A DNA stretch of 64,000 nt from Hallerella sp963660435 (GTDB lineage Bacteria; Fibrobacterota; Fibrobacteria; Fibrobacterales; Fibrobacteraceae), in contig CAVKYI010000001.1 in assembly GCA_963660435.1 (NCBI GenBank), forward strand, positions 186,001 through 250,000, given 5' to 3'. A program made the position numbers and the translations under genes. Below the pieces are notes generated by a model. That model worked only from the letters and a program-made list of their open reading frames with translations, was not told where the DNA came from and did not search any database. Positions 24,327-33,205 of the stretch are shown here, piece after piece; the first letter of the stretch is position 1; the number at the start of each line of letters is the position of its first letter.

Positions 24327-26072
24327 CTAGTTCCTGGTAAACTTTCTCCAGTCGCCAAGCTCCGAAATATCCTGGACGGAAAACTTTGCCGGATCTTCGA
24401 GGATGGAGGAGTCTCCGATAAATCCGGGAACCATTCGACCGTCGGACAGCTTGATCTTTCCGATGCCGAGCGGAGATGGAATCCGTGCGACAAATTTTCC
24501 GAAATCCGCAGCGTTCATCGCGTAAAGCTCTACGTAGAAACTGTTTTTTCCGCCGACGAGTGCCGGCTTTTGCACGTCTCCATCGCGAAAGGCCAGCATC
24601 CCGTATTCCGATGCGGTTCGTGCGCTTTCCAGAAATTCTGCATTGGAAAGTTCCCCGTGAAGAGGTTCGCCTTTCAGGTGGGCGCCGCAGACGGCAAGCG
24701 TAATCATCGGGTCGAAAAACGGAGAAACCTTTTCCGCGACATCGAGCAGCTTGAAATCGTCGAAGGCTTTCCCGACGATGGTGACGCCGAACGGAAACTT
24801 GGTGACATCCGGATCGGAACTTTTGGCAAATCCCGCTGGAATCGCGAGTGCGGAATAGTCCAGAAGATTCATGTAGTTCGTGTAATAGCCCAGGTTGGAA
24901 TTGAGTGCCAACGGGTTTCCCATGACGTCTTTCGTCTTGTAGATCGTTCCGGCGGTGGGCGTGAGCAAAATGTCGATATGGGAAAATTCCTCGTCCGCGA
25001 TTTTCTTTTTTCCTTGCAGCCTGTGAAATTCGGCAAATACTTCGGACGGATGGGGAATTTTCCTGGGCGCGATGATGGATCTTGTCACGGGGTGGACGGA
25101 ATCGGGATGCTCTTCGATGAATTTACCGACCGCTTCGTAGCGTTCGAAAACCCAGGGACCGTCATAGAGAAGACGGGCGGCTTCCAGAAACGGAGCGAAC
25201 GAAACGGTAACTTTTTTTCCTCCGGCTCTTTCGAAAATGGAAACGGCCCTGTAAAACGCCTTTCGAAAGTCTTCGTTTCCAAAAAATTCCAGTTCGGAAT
25301 CCTTTGGGACGCCAAAAGTCCAATGTTCCGGGAGTCTTTCAGCTTTTCCTCCGGGCTTGTTCCACGGGGCGATTCGAGAATAGTCGTCCCCATTGTCTTC
25401 CGCTGCGGCGAGGTTTAAAAGATATCTGGCATCGGAATTTTCCAAGGCGAAGATCGAAACGCAGTCCAGGCTTTTGCAGGCGGGAACGACTCCGCTTGCG
25501 CTAAGCAGTCCGCGCGTGGGTTTCACACCGACCAGATTGTTGAATGCGGCCGGGACTCTTCCGGAACCGGCCGTATCCGTTCCGAGGGAAAAGGAGCACA
25601 GTCCGTAGGCGAGTGCGGCTGCGGAACCGGAACTGGAACCACCGGAAATATACTCGGGCGCAAATTTGTTTGGAATGGATCCATATGGCGATCTGACTCC
25701 GACAAGACCCGTCGCAAACTGGTCCATGTTCGTTTTGCCTAGCGGAATCGCGCCGAGTCGAACCAGACGCTCAACGATGAATGCGGATTTTCTTGGCTTA
25801 TAGGCGAAATCGGGACATGCCGCGGTCGTCGACATCCCTTGCAAGTCGATGTTGTCCTTTACGGCAAAAGGAATTCCGTATAGGGGAAGATCCGCTGGAG
25901 AGTGCCCTTCTATCTTTTCTAGATAGGCCTCTAGCTCTTCTGGCGATGTTCGCGAAATCCAGATCGAACGCGGGGCGCTTTCGATCCGTCTGGAAGCCTC
26001 CGCGATGACCTCGCGTGGCGAAAGCTTCTTGTTGCGGTAAGCGTCTAGAAGGGATGAAATCTTGAAATCCAT
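24327..26072 (-). CDS. atzF: Allophanate hydrolase
   Basis: Hydrolyses allophanate to ammonia and CO2, the last step after urea or guanidine carboxylation. The N-terminal amidase-signature domain has the catalytic Lys in FAVKDNIDLQG, the Ser-rich loop SGGSSSGSAAALA and the nucleophile region TDTAGSGRVPAAFN. The C-terminal domain after about residue 460 (MITLAVCGAHLKGEPLHGEL) is the extra domain of AtzF/DUR1 proteins. The 581-aa length fits a stand-alone enzyme. It is transcribed away from the carboxylase operon but carries the same palindromic operator just upstream of its AGAGG site. Confidence 0.92.
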   Translation of the reverse strand: MDFKISSLLDAYRNKKLSPREVIAEASRRIESAPRSIWISRTSPEELEAYLEKIEGHSPADLPLYGIPFAVKDNIDLQGMSTTAACPDFAYKPRKSAFIVERLVRLGAIPLGKTNMDQFATGLVGVRSPYGSIPNKFAPEYISGGSSSGSAAALAYGLCSFSLGTDTAGSGRVPAAFNNLVGVKPTRGLLSASGVVPACKSLDCVSIFALENSDARYLLNLAAAEDNGDDYSRIAPWNKPGGKAERLPEHWTFGVPKDSELEFFGNEDFRKAFYRAVSIFERAGGKKVTVSFAPFLEAARLLYDGPWVFERYEAVGKFIEEHPDSVHPVTRSIIAPRKIPHPSEVFAEFHRLQGKKKIADEEFSHIDILLTPTAGTIYKTKDVMGNPLALNSNLGYYTNYMNLLDYSALAIPAGFAKSSDPDVTKFPFGVTIVGKAFDDFKLLDVAEKVSPFFDPMITLAVCGAHLKGEPLHGELSNAEFLESARTASEYGMLAFRDGDVQKPALVGGKNSFYVELYAMNAADFGKFVARIPSPLGIGKIKLSDGRMVPGFIGDSSILEDPAKFSVQDISELGDWRKFTRN

Positions 26073-26082
26073 AAAAGCCTCT

Positions 26083-26107
26083 ACTTTGTAAAATCATTTT
26101 ATAAAGT
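26083..26107. promoter_or_regulatory. Operator palindrome before allophanate hydrolase
   Basis: A 25-bp near-perfect palindrome with half-site ACTTTGTAAAAT, centre C and ATTTTATAAAGT; outer bases extend it to 26081-26109. It matches the site at 27267 at 22 of 25 positions. It lies 11 bp upstream of the ATG and overlaps a possible -10. Confidence 0.7.
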
Positions 26108-26146
26108 AGCATTAAATTTCAAAAAGAGCGGGGAAAAGATTCTTCT

Positions 26147-26181
26147 AAAAAATACACGGCCAAACCGTTCAAAAAATACAC
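26147..26181. repeat. Two AAAAAATACAC repeats upstream of allophanate hydrolase
   Basis: Identical 11-mers at 26147-26157 and 26171-26181, 24 bp apart start to start (about two helical turns). This may be a second regulator site. Confidence 0.4.
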
Positions 26182-26249
26182 ACAACTATGTCATGGTAAA
26201 CAAATCTTAACGACAAAAATGTCATTGGACGCTTGGGCGCCGAGACGGG

Positions 26250-27227
26250 TCAGTCTATGTGTTCAAGGAAAGTCTCCTTGGCCATCCTGTATAATCCGTT
26301 GAAATATTCTTCCTGTAGATTTGTCTTGAATGCCAAACGAGGAAGCTGTGGGCGATGTAGGATCCTCCGTAATTTTTCGTCGAGATTCTGTTTGGAAAGT
26401 TCGTTTGCGAATCCGCCCGTAAAGACGACGATAGCCGAATCCAGGAAAACGATTGTCGCGAGAAGCACCTGGAAAATGTAGGGAAACGCGGAGTCTAGGC
26501 TCTTGAAAATTTTCGGCATGTCCCGTTTATTGAAATCGAAAGGAAAGCACGATAGCTCTCCGGCGAGATTCGCGCTTCCGCGCAATATTTTTCCATCGAC
26601 GAGAAAGCCGCCCGCGGGAGGGTTTCCCTTGGGCGTAAAGAGAATGGCGACGTTCTTTTCGTCGCTGTTTCTTTGCGCATATCCCAATGCGATAGCGTTC
26701 ATGTCGTTTTCGATGTGGATGGGAACTTGAAAGATTTCGAACAGTTCCTTGGCGAGGTTGATTCCGTCAAGCGCGGGAAAGTCGCAAAATTCGACTGTTC
26801 CATTGCTGATTCCACCCTGGATCCCGATTGCGATGACGCAAACCTGGGGATGCCTTTCCACGCTTCTTCGGATGACTCGACAGAGAGCTTTTCTGTCGAT
26901 AGCTTTTTCTTTTGTCTCTCCTTTGGCGGCAACGTTTCCCAACGCGTCGAATATGCGGAACCGGATTGTCTGGATACCGTTTTCAAAAAGGGCGTACAGG
27001 CATAGGAATTGATATCTTGCGGCGTTGAAACGGTAGGATTTTGCTGGTCGTCCGCCGTTTGACGTTCGGAACTTTTCCTCGACGATTTCTCCTTTTTCGA
27101 AAAGGTCGTTCAGGATGTATCCGCATGTTGCCGGGGTAAGCCCTGTCGCTCTGGAGAGTTCGGGCTTGGTAACGGATTCTCCTTGTAGCAGGAGGCGCTT
27201 TATTTTTTCGGTAGAATTGCTTGCCAT
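26250..27227 (-). CDS. ROK family transcriptional regulator
   Basis: A 325-aa protein with an N-terminal winged helix (TEKIKRLLLQGESVTKPELS, ATGLTPATCGYILNDL) and a ROK domain (AIGIQGGISNGTV, HIENDMNAIALGYAQ, VVFTGGFANEL). The zinc-binding CGxxGC motif of ROK sugar kinases is absent, in line with a regulator. It lies between allophanate hydrolase and the transporter-carboxylase operon and reads away from the latter. Its own promoter (TTGACA, 17 bp, TATAAA) overlaps the palindrome at 27267, which suggests autoregulation. The effector is unknown; guanidine, urea or a carboxylated product are candidates from context. Confidence 0.85.
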   Translation of the reverse strand: MASNSTEKIKRLLLQGESVTKPELSRATGLTPATCGYILNDLFEKGEIVEEKFRTSNGGRPAKSYRFNAARYQFLCLYALFENGIQTIRFRIFDALGNVAAKGETKEKAIDRKALCRVIRRSVERHPQVCVIAIGIQGGISNGTVEFCDFPALDGINLAKELFEIFQVPIHIENDMNAIALGYAQRNSDEKNVAILFTPKGNPPAGGFLVDGKILRGSANLAGELSCFPFDFNKRDMPKIFKSLDSAFPYIFQVLLATIVFLDSAIVVFTGGFANELSKQNLDEKLRRILHRPQLPRLAFKTNLQEEYFNGLYRMAKETFLEHID

Positions 27228-27266
27228 AATTCGGAACTCGTGAAAAAGGAATACAATTTTGTCCTG

Positions 27267-27291
27267 ACTTTATAAAATAATTTTAGAAAGT
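27267..27291. promoter_or_regulatory. Operator palindrome between the ROK regulator and ABC operon
   Basis: Half-site ACTTTATAAAAT, centre A, ATTTTAGAAAGT. It lies within the spacer and -10 of the regulator promoter (minus strand, TTGACA at 27292-27297, TATAAA at 27269-27274) and upstream of the ABC operon. Confidence 0.7.
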
Positions 27292-27424
27292 TGTCAATGG
27301 ATTTCTTTGAAAAAAGAATGAAACCTCAAAAAAATGTGGAAATTCGAGAGAAAATGCCAAAATGCCGAAAATTGGTATCGTTTTTGCTTTGCTTCCTTCG
27401 AACATCCTTTCAAGCGAGGTCTTT

Positions 27425-28408
27425 ATGAAAATGTTCAAGTTGATGACGCTCGGTGCCGTGGCATTCGCCGCTTCCCTTTACGCGGAAAAGCCGGTTCTGA
27501 AAATTGCCTATAGCGATTGGCCTGGTTGGACAGCCTGGGAAATCGCCGACAAAAAGGGATTTTTTAAAAAGCACGACGTGAATGTCAAGCTGGAATGGTT
27601 TGACTATGGCCCATCGATGGATGCGTTTGCCGCGAAGAAGGTCGATGCGGTCGGCGTAGCGAACGGGGACGCGATGGTTCTCAACGCGACCGGCGCGAAA
27701 AACGTGACGATCCTTATCAACGATTACAGCAACGGAAACGACAAGATTGTCGGAGCGCCCGGAATTTCCGGCGTCAAGGACTTGAAGGGAAAAAAGGTCG
27801 GCGTTGAAATCGGCTGCCTTTCCCACGCGCTCCTGATCAATGCGCTCTTGAAAAATGGACTGAATGAATCCGACGTTACGCTGGTAAACATGCCGACACA
27901 CCAAGCGGTACAGACATTGGAAAGCGGGGAAGTTTCCGCTGTTGTCGCATGGGTTCCCCATTCCGTGAACGCTCTGGAAAAAGTGACGGGCTCGCGGGAA
28001 CTGTATAGCAGCGCGAACGAACCGGGAATTATCTATGACGTCCTTGCCGTCTCGCAAGAATCCCTGATGAAGAACAAGGCGGAATGGGAAAAAGTCATCG
28101 CCGCGTGGGACGATGTAGTCGCCTACATCAACGATCCGAAGAACAAGACGGAAATGGTCAAGATCCTGGCGGCGCGCGTGGGCGTTCCGGAATCCCAATA
28201 TGCGAAATTTATCGGGGGAACGCATTTCTTGCGGCTGAGCGAATCGGCGAAATATTTCAAGAAAGACGATGGAAGCTACGGGTCGATTTACGGTTCGAGC
28301 AAGCGAGTCGATGACTTTTTCGTGAGGAACAAGGTCTATGACAAGCATGTCGATGTGAATCGCTACATCAATCCGACGTTCACGGAAAACTTCCTGAAGG
28401 CAAAATAG
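27425..28408 (+). CDS. ABC transporter substrate-binding protein, NitT/TauT type (urea/guanidine locus)
   Basis: A 327-aa periplasmic protein with signal peptide (MKMFKLMTLGAVAFAASLYA). The mature part starts KPVLKIAYSDWPGWTAWEIA, the pattern of NitT/TauT/SsuA-like binders and of the putative urea binders that accompany UAAP genes. The ATG at 27425 follows a GAGG site; the upstream ATG at 27362 is not used because the signal peptide begins at 27425. First gene of an operon running to 36796. The likely ligand is guanidine, urea or a related small nitrogen compound, inferred from context. Confidence 0.87.
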   Translation: MKMFKLMTLGAVAFAASLYAEKPVLKIAYSDWPGWTAWEIADKKGFFKKHDVNVKLEWFDYGPSMDAFAAKKVDAVGVANGDAMVLNATGAKNVTILINDYSNGNDKIVGAPGISGVKDLKGKKVGVEIGCLSHALLINALLKNGLNESDVTLVNMPTHQAVQTLESGEVSAVVAWVPHSVNALEKVTGSRELYSSANEPGIIYDVLAVSQESLMKNKAEWEKVIAAWDDVVAYINDPKNKTEMVKILAARVGVPESQYAKFIGGTHFLRLSESAKYFKKDDGSYGSIYGSSKRVDDFFVRNKVYDKHVDVNRYINPTFTENFLKAK

Positions 28409-28454
28409 CCGATACGAAAAATACGGATAAAGTTGTTCAACCCGGAATCAAGAC

Positions 28455-29519
28455 ATGAAATCTCCTATAGGTATTCGAAAGGAAATTGGAAAGAAGGGAA
28501 CGATGATTCTCGCCGTTCTTTCCTTTTTGCTGCCGCTTGCGGTCTGGTGTACAGTGAGCTATGTCCCGTTTGTTTACCATCCGCTGGTGCATATCACGGA
28601 TGCCGGCGGGAGCATGTTTTGTGAACCGGGCGATGAAATCGATCGGGAAAACTTTGCCGAGGAAAACGAGAATCTTCGTGCTGCCGGAGAAAGGGAAATG
28701 AAAGGATTCCGGGCGAATCCCGCCTATCTGCCAGCTCCGCATCAGGTGGCGAAGGCCCTTGTGACGGCATTTCGGACGCCTCCAAAGCGCGATGGGGACG
28801 TTTGGTTCTACGAGAGCATTCTGCATTCGGTGCGAATCGTGTTCCTTGCGTTTTTCCTGTCGAGCATGGTTGGACTTCCGCTGGGAATCTTGAGCGGGTC
28901 GATTCCGTTTGTCGAAAAGCTGACCGCTCCGTTCGTGGAATTCTTTCGCTATTTTCCGGCGCCTGTCTTTGGGGCTCTTGCCGTTGCGGTCCTGGGAATC
29001 AACGATGCGCCGAAAATCGCGATTATCATTATCGGGACTTTCTTCCAGCAGGTTCCCATGATCGCCGCGACGACTAGGCGCGCGGACTCTGCCCTGACGG
29101 AAGCGGCACGTACGCTTGGGGCGTCTCCGATGCGCGTGCTCCTGAAGGTCATTATCCCGGAAATCGCTCCAAAGCTCTACAAGGACATGCGGATTCTTCT
29201 GGGATGGGCGTGGACCTACCTGATCGTTGCGGAAGTCGTGGGAACCAGTTCCGGCATCACATGGTTTATCAACCAGCAGGCAAAGTATCGAAACTTCGAC
29301 AACGTCTATGCGGCCATCATGATTCTAGGGATCATCGGTCTTGGCTGCGACATGATTCTTGCAAGGCTTGGAAAGGACCTGTTCGCCTGGGAAGACGGTC
29401 GAGTCGCTCTTCTTGGACGCATTCGTCGGGAACTGATGGGCCCCAAGAACTACGTGTTCGCGTTTCGTCTGACGGCAGAGGAAAAAGCCTTGAAGGAAAA
29501 GAACAATGGAAAGCTCTGA
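28455..29519 (+). CDS. ABC transporter permease
   Basis: A 354-aa inner-membrane protein. One membrane helix near residues 17-37 is followed by about 70 polar residues, then the conserved permease core (SILHSVRIVFLAFFLSSMVG), with the cytoplasmic EAA-type loop EAARTLGASPMRVLLKVIIP. The polar insert after the first helix is typical of the UAAP-linked permeases rather than ordinary SsuC. It ends 14 bp inside the ATPase gene. Confidence 0.88.
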   Translation: MKSPIGIRKEIGKKGTMILAVLSFLLPLAVWCTVSYVPFVYHPLVHITDAGGSMFCEPGDEIDRENFAEENENLRAAGEREMKGFRANPAYLPAPHQVAKALVTAFRTPPKRDGDVWFYESILHSVRIVFLAFFLSSMVGLPLGILSGSIPFVEKLTAPFVEFFRYFPAPVFGALAVAVLGINDAPKIAIIIIGTFFQQVPMIAATTRRADSALTEAARTLGASPMRVLLKVIIPEIAPKLYKDMRILLGWAWTYLIVAEVVGTSSGITWFINQQAKYRNFDNVYAAIMILGIIGLGCDMILARLGKDLFAWEDGRVALLGRIRRELMGPKNYVFAFRLTAEEKALKEKNNGKL

Positions 29520-30357
29520 AATGATTCTTGAAGCGAAAGATATCGTCAAGGAATTTCGCGAAAGCGATGGCAGCTGTCGCCGTGTACTGGATGGAATTTC
29601 CTTTGGCGTGAGACGCCGGGAATTTCTTTCGATCATCGGTCCATCGGGATGTGGAAAATCGACCTTGATCCGCATCGCCGCAGGGCTTGAAAGCGCGACA
29701 TCCGGAGAGTTTTTCCTTGACGGAAAAAAGGTTCTCGGAACCGGCGCGGAACGCGGAATGGTGTTTCAAAAGTACACGCTGTTCCCCTGGCTATCGGTGA
29801 AGCGGAATGTTCGCTTCGGACTGGAGGCAGCCGGCTATGGAAACGACGAGGCGGATGCCACCGCCTTGCAATGGCTGCAGATTGTCGGACTTGAAAAATA
29901 TGCGAACTACTATCCCAGACAGCTTTCCGGCGGCATGCAGCAACGCGTGGCGATTGCGCGAGCGCTCGCTCCCCAGCCGCGCGTCCTCTTGATGGATGAG
30001 CCGTTTGGCGCGCTCGATGCGCAGACCCGCTCCCAGATGCAAAGATACCTGCTGGAAGTCTGGAAGAATATCGACATCACGATTCTCTTCGTGACGCATG
30101 ATCTGGATGAAGCCGTGTTCCTGTCGGACAGAATCCTGACGCTACAGGCTAATCCGGGAAAGGTGAGGGAACTCGTAACGGTCGATGTTCCGCGCCCTCG
30201 TACAGAAGAGAGTCTGTTCCTTCCGGAATTCATTTCCTTGAGAAAGCATGTAGAGGCGATGATCCATCCGGCTTCGGAAAGCAAGGCTCCGAGCGAAACT
30301 TTCAACATCGTAAACATGGTTGGCAAGAAATCGCCGACTGAAAACAGACAGAGGTAA
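29506..30357 (+). CDS. ABC transporter ATP-binding protein
   Basis: A 283-aa NitT/TauT-type ATPase with Walker A GPSGCGKST, Q-loop VFQKYTLFPW, signature LSGGMQQRVAIARAL, Walker B VLLMDEPFGALD, and the H-loop His in FVTHDLDEAVFL. The start at 29506 follows AAGGAAAAG and overlaps the permease gene by 14 bp. The C-terminal 50 residues after the core may contact the permease or be regulatory. Confidence 0.93.
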   Translation: MESSEMILEAKDIVKEFRESDGSCRRVLDGISFGVRRREFLSIIGPSGCGKSTLIRIAAGLESATSGEFFLDGKKVLGTGAERGMVFQKYTLFPWLSVKRNVRFGLEAAGYGNDEADATALQWLQIVGLEKYANYYPRQLSGGMQQRVAIARALAPQPRVLLMDEPFGALDAQTRSQMQRYLLEVWKNIDITILFVTHDLDEAVFLSDRILTLQANPGKVRELVTVDVPRPRTEESLFLPEFISLRKHVEAMIHPASESKAPSETFNIVNMVGKKSPTENRQR

Positions 30358-30362
30358 ATCCT

Positions 30363-31079
30363 ATGGAAAACGAAAAAGTCTTAAGTTCCAAAGTCATCGC
30401 GGGTGGCTGGAATTATTCGCGCATCGTGAAGAGAGGCCAGAAAATTCGCCTGACGGATTTGGAAGGCGGCGCGAACGCTTCGCTTCTGTGCTACAATGCG
30501 AAGAACTTTACGGAACGCTTTAATCTGGGCGACACGCTCAAGATCCAGCACATATGCCGTATTGCGGAGAACTGTTGCCTTTACGGTGACATGGGACGGA
30601 TCCTCTTGAGCGTCGTCAAGGATACGGTCGGATGGCATGATCCGCTTTGCGGATGTACCCATGCGGGTCTTGTCAAGGAGCGCTTTGGCGTTCACGATTA
30701 CCAGCATTTCCGCAATGACTTTTATCGCAACGGATATGATTCCCTTTTGGTGGAAATCGGAAAGTATGGCATGACAAAGCGCGATTTTACGGAACTTGTC
30801 AATTTCTTCTCGAAGGTCGTCGTCACTTCGGATGGCAAGATGACTTTTGTTGAAAACAATTCGAAGCCCGGGGATTTCGTGGAACTTCGCGCCGAAATGG
30901 ATACGCTTGTCGTTATCGATACGGGGATGCATCCGCTGAATCCTTCGAAGGAATATTTGAGAAAGCCTGTGAAAGTGGAGCTTCTTCCGTGTGCGATTTC
31001 GACCGCGGACGATCCCTGCTTTACATGGTGTCCGGAAAATTCCCGCGGATTTGCCAACACGTTTGACTACAACCTTTAA
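30363..31079 (+). CDS. DUF1989 protein, UAAP1 type (possible carboxyguanidine deiminase subunit)
   Basis: A 238-aa urea-amidolyase-associated protein 1. Conserved features: RLTDLEGGANASLLCYNAKN, DTVGWHDPLCGCTH with possible metal-binding Cys/His, and FVELRAEMDTLVVIDTGMHP. In studied guanidine-degrading bacteria, two DUF1989 subunits (CgdA and CgdB) hydrolyse carboxyguanidine to allophanate; this protein matches one of the two types. The start codon is 5 nt after the ATPase stop and has an AGAGG site. Confidence 0.85.
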   Translation: MENEKVLSSKVIAGGWNYSRIVKRGQKIRLTDLEGGANASLLCYNAKNFTERFNLGDTLKIQHICRIAENCCLYGDMGRILLSVVKDTVGWHDPLCGCTHAGLVKERFGVHDYQHFRNDFYRNGYDSLLVEIGKYGMTKRDFTELVNFFSKVVVTSDGKMTFVENNSKPGDFVELRAEMDTLVVIDTGMHPLNPSKEYLRKPVKVELLPCAISTADDPCFTWCPENSRGFANTFDYNL

Positions 31080-31091
31080 TCGGAGGAAGTT

Positions 31092-31733
31092 ATGTACACA
31101 AAGTATCTGGAAAGTTCGTTAAAGGAAGAAGACGCCGTGTATGCGGAAGATGTTCCTGCCGGAGAAGGTTGGCTGCATCTGATAAAAAAGGGGCAGACAT
31201 TCCGAATCCTGGATCTGGAAGGAAACCAGGCCGTAGATACGCTGTTTGTCAGCGCAAAGGATCCTTCGGAGCGTTATAGCGTCCAGCAGACCGTGCAGCG
31301 CCAGGCGAATTGCCTTGTCGGTGTCGGTACAAAGCTCTATTCGAACGATGACAATCCGATGCTTACCGTCGTCGCGGATACGTGCGGCGATCACGATACG
31401 CTCGGGAGCGCCTGTTCCTGCGAAAGCAATACATGCCGTTATTCTCTCGATAAGCGCTATATGCATGCCTGTCGGGAATCGTTCCTGAAAGTTCTGCTTG
31501 CGATGCCGAACCTCGACAAGCGCGACCAGGTGAACAACTTGAACTTTTTCATGTATGTCCCGTTTGACGAAAAGGGAAACCTGAATTTCGCCGATGGCAT
31601 TTCAAGTCCTGGAAAGTATGTGGAAATGAAAGCGGAAATGGATGTGTATGCGGTCGTGAGCAACTGTCCGCAGCTGAACAATCCTTGCAATGCCTACAAT
31701 CCCACGCCGGTTCGGATGCTTATCTGGGATTAA
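31092..31733 (+). CDS. DUF1989 protein, UAAP2 type, first copy
   Basis: A 213-aa UAAP2 protein with ILDLEGNQAVDTLFVS, the metal-site-like ADTCGDHDTLGSACS, RYMHACRESF, FADGISSPGKYVEMKAEMDV and QLNNPCNAYNPTPVRM. Expected to pair with the UAAP1 protein in the same pathway step. It has a GGAGGA site and follows UAAP1 by 12 bp. The next gene is a paralogue of it. Confidence 0.85.
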   Translation: MYTKYLESSLKEEDAVYAEDVPAGEGWLHLIKKGQTFRILDLEGNQAVDTLFVSAKDPSERYSVQQTVQRQANCLVGVGTKLYSNDDNPMLTVVADTCGDHDTLGSACSCESNTCRYSLDKRYMHACRESFLKVLLAMPNLDKRDQVNNLNFFMYVPFDEKGNLNFADGISSPGKYVEMKAEMDVYAVVSNCPQLNNPCNAYNPTPVRMLIWD

Positions 31734-31745
31734 AGCGAGGTGAAG

Positions 31746-32387
31746 ATGAATACGAAACTGCTGGAAAGTTCCAGGGACTTGAAAGACGCCGTTCTTGACG
31801 TAACCGTCTATGCGGGCGAAGGAAAAATGCTTCCCCTGAAGAAAGGACAGGTGTTGCGCCTTGTCGATGTCGAAGGGAACCAGTCCGGAGACGTGCAAAT
31901 ATACAATGCGAACAATACCGCGGAAAGGTACAGTGCGCAGAATACGATTACGGCCCAGGCGAACACGATGATCGAACTCGGAACGGTCATTCTGTCGAAT
32001 GACGGCAATCCGATGCTAACCGTTATCGCGGACACGTGCGGAGAACACGATACGCTTGGCAGCGGTTGCTCCGCGGAAGGAAATGTCGTTCGCTACACGG
32101 ACAGCACGCGTTACATGCACAGCTGTCGGGATACGTTCGTGCGAACGCTCCAGAATTTCGACATGGGAAAGCATGACCAGGTCTGCAACCTGAATTTTTT
32201 CACCAAGGTGATTCTCGATGACAAGGGACGCCTGGAATTTGCGGACGGAATTTCCGGGCCGGGAAAGTATATCGAACTTCGCGCCGACATGGATGTGCTC
32301 TTCCTGCTTTCGGATTGTGCGCAGCTGAACAATCCTTGCAACGATTACAATCCCACTCCGATTCGAATGGTCGTTTTCGATGATTGA
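31746..32387 (+). CDS. DUF1989 protein, UAAP2 type, second copy
   Basis: A 213-aa paralogue of the preceding gene: LVDVEGNQSGDVQIYN, ADTCGEHDTLGSGCS, RYMHSCRDTF, FADGISGPGKYIELRADMDV, QLNNPCNDYNPTPIRM. The two UAAP2 copies keep every motif but differ in most other positions, so the duplication is not recent. The ATG at 31746 is preferred over the GTG at 31740 because GAGG lies 5 nt before it. The end overlaps the next start by 8 bp. Confidence 0.85.
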   Translation: MNTKLLESSRDLKDAVLDVTVYAGEGKMLPLKKGQVLRLVDVEGNQSGDVQIYNANNTAERYSAQNTITAQANTMIELGTVILSNDGNPMLTVIADTCGEHDTLGSGCSAEGNVVRYTDSTRYMHSCRDTFVRTLQNFDMGKHDQVCNLNFFTKVILDDKGRLEFADGISGPGKYIELRADMDVLFLLSDCAQLNNPCNDYNPTPIRMVVFDD

Positions 32388-33204
32388 TTCTATCTACAGA
32401 TGCTATACGCGGAAAGCCCTGGATGCCGCATACGACAATACGCATGCGGTGAAAGATAGCGCGGAAATTCTCGAAGGCTTTGAAATTCGCAGCCACAAGA
32501 TGGCGCGCGAATATTCGAAGACGATGGATATTCCCTATGGCGTAAAGGCTCGGGAAAAGTTCGATTACTTCCCGGGGAATCCGGGCGAGGGAATTTTCGT
32601 GTTTATTCACGGCGGTTATTGGCAGATGCGTCACAAGAATACGTTTCGCTTCCTGGCTAGAGGACCGCTTTCCCTGGGATTTCACGTCGCATCTGTAGGC
32701 TATACGCTTGCTCCCGAAGCGAGTCTCTACGAAATCGTGGAAGAAATACGCATGGCGTTGCGAAGCGTCTGTGCCTATTCCGAAAAATTTCAGGCGGACT
32801 TTCGCAAGGTGATCGTTTCCGGATGGTCTGCCGGTGGACACCTGTGCGCGATGGTACTGGCGGAACCTTGCGTTGTTGGCGCTCTTGCGATTAGCGGAAT
32901 TTACGATCTGGAACCGATTTCCAAGTGCTACCTGAATCAGGCGTTGACGCTTTCCGAAGAAGATGTCTTGCGCTTGAGTCCGTTGCGGATTCCGTGCGTG
33001 CGAAAGCCGATGGCGATTGTCTGTGGCGAGGAGGAACTTCCCGAACTGCAGCGACAGAGCCTTTCTTTCGCCACGCTTCGCGCAGAGGAAAAAATACCGG
33101 GTTCTTTCGGCCTTCTTGAAAACAGGAATCATTTTACGATTCTTCATGAACTCGAAAACGAAAATGGAACCTTAACGCATATTCTTGAAAACTGGAGAAA
33201 GTAA
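32380..33204 (+). CDS. Alpha/beta hydrolase, arylformamidase-like
   Basis: A 274-aa hydrolase of the kynurenine-formamidase/esterase group: oxyanion motif HGGYW at residue 77, nucleophile in GWSAGGH (Ser150), and a likely catalytic His251 in NRNHFT. No kynurenine pathway genes are nearby. It overlaps the preceding UAAP2 gene by 8 bp and ends 1 nt before the carboxylase ATG, so it is tightly coupled to this pathway. A role in hydrolysing a formyl- or carboxy-guanidine/urea side product is possible but only inferred. Confidence 0.8.
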   Translation: MIDSIYRCYTRKALDAAYDNTHAVKDSAEILEGFEIRSHKMAREYSKTMDIPYGVKAREKFDYFPGNPGEGIFVFIHGGYWQMRHKNTFRFLARGPLSLGFHVASVGYTLAPEASLYEIVEEIRMALRSVCAYSEKFQADFRKVIVSGWSAGGHLCAMVLAEPCVVGALAISGIYDLEPISKCYLNQALTLSEEDVLRLSPLRIPCVRKPMAIVCGEEELPELQRQSLSFATLRAEEKIPGSFGLLENRNHFTILHELENENGTLTHILENWRK

Positions 33205-33205
33205 T

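Noticed and set aside
23703..25418. 571-codon open frame opposite the YczE-like gene and allophanate hydrolase
   Set aside because: It covers two real genes in antisense, with no domain. Similar long shadows occur opposite the carboxylase and sbcC.
27228..27424. Guanidine-I (ykkC) riboswitch before the importer operon
   Set aside because: The conserved blocks of that riboswitch are not seen. The gap is AT-rich and holds a DNA palindrome instead.
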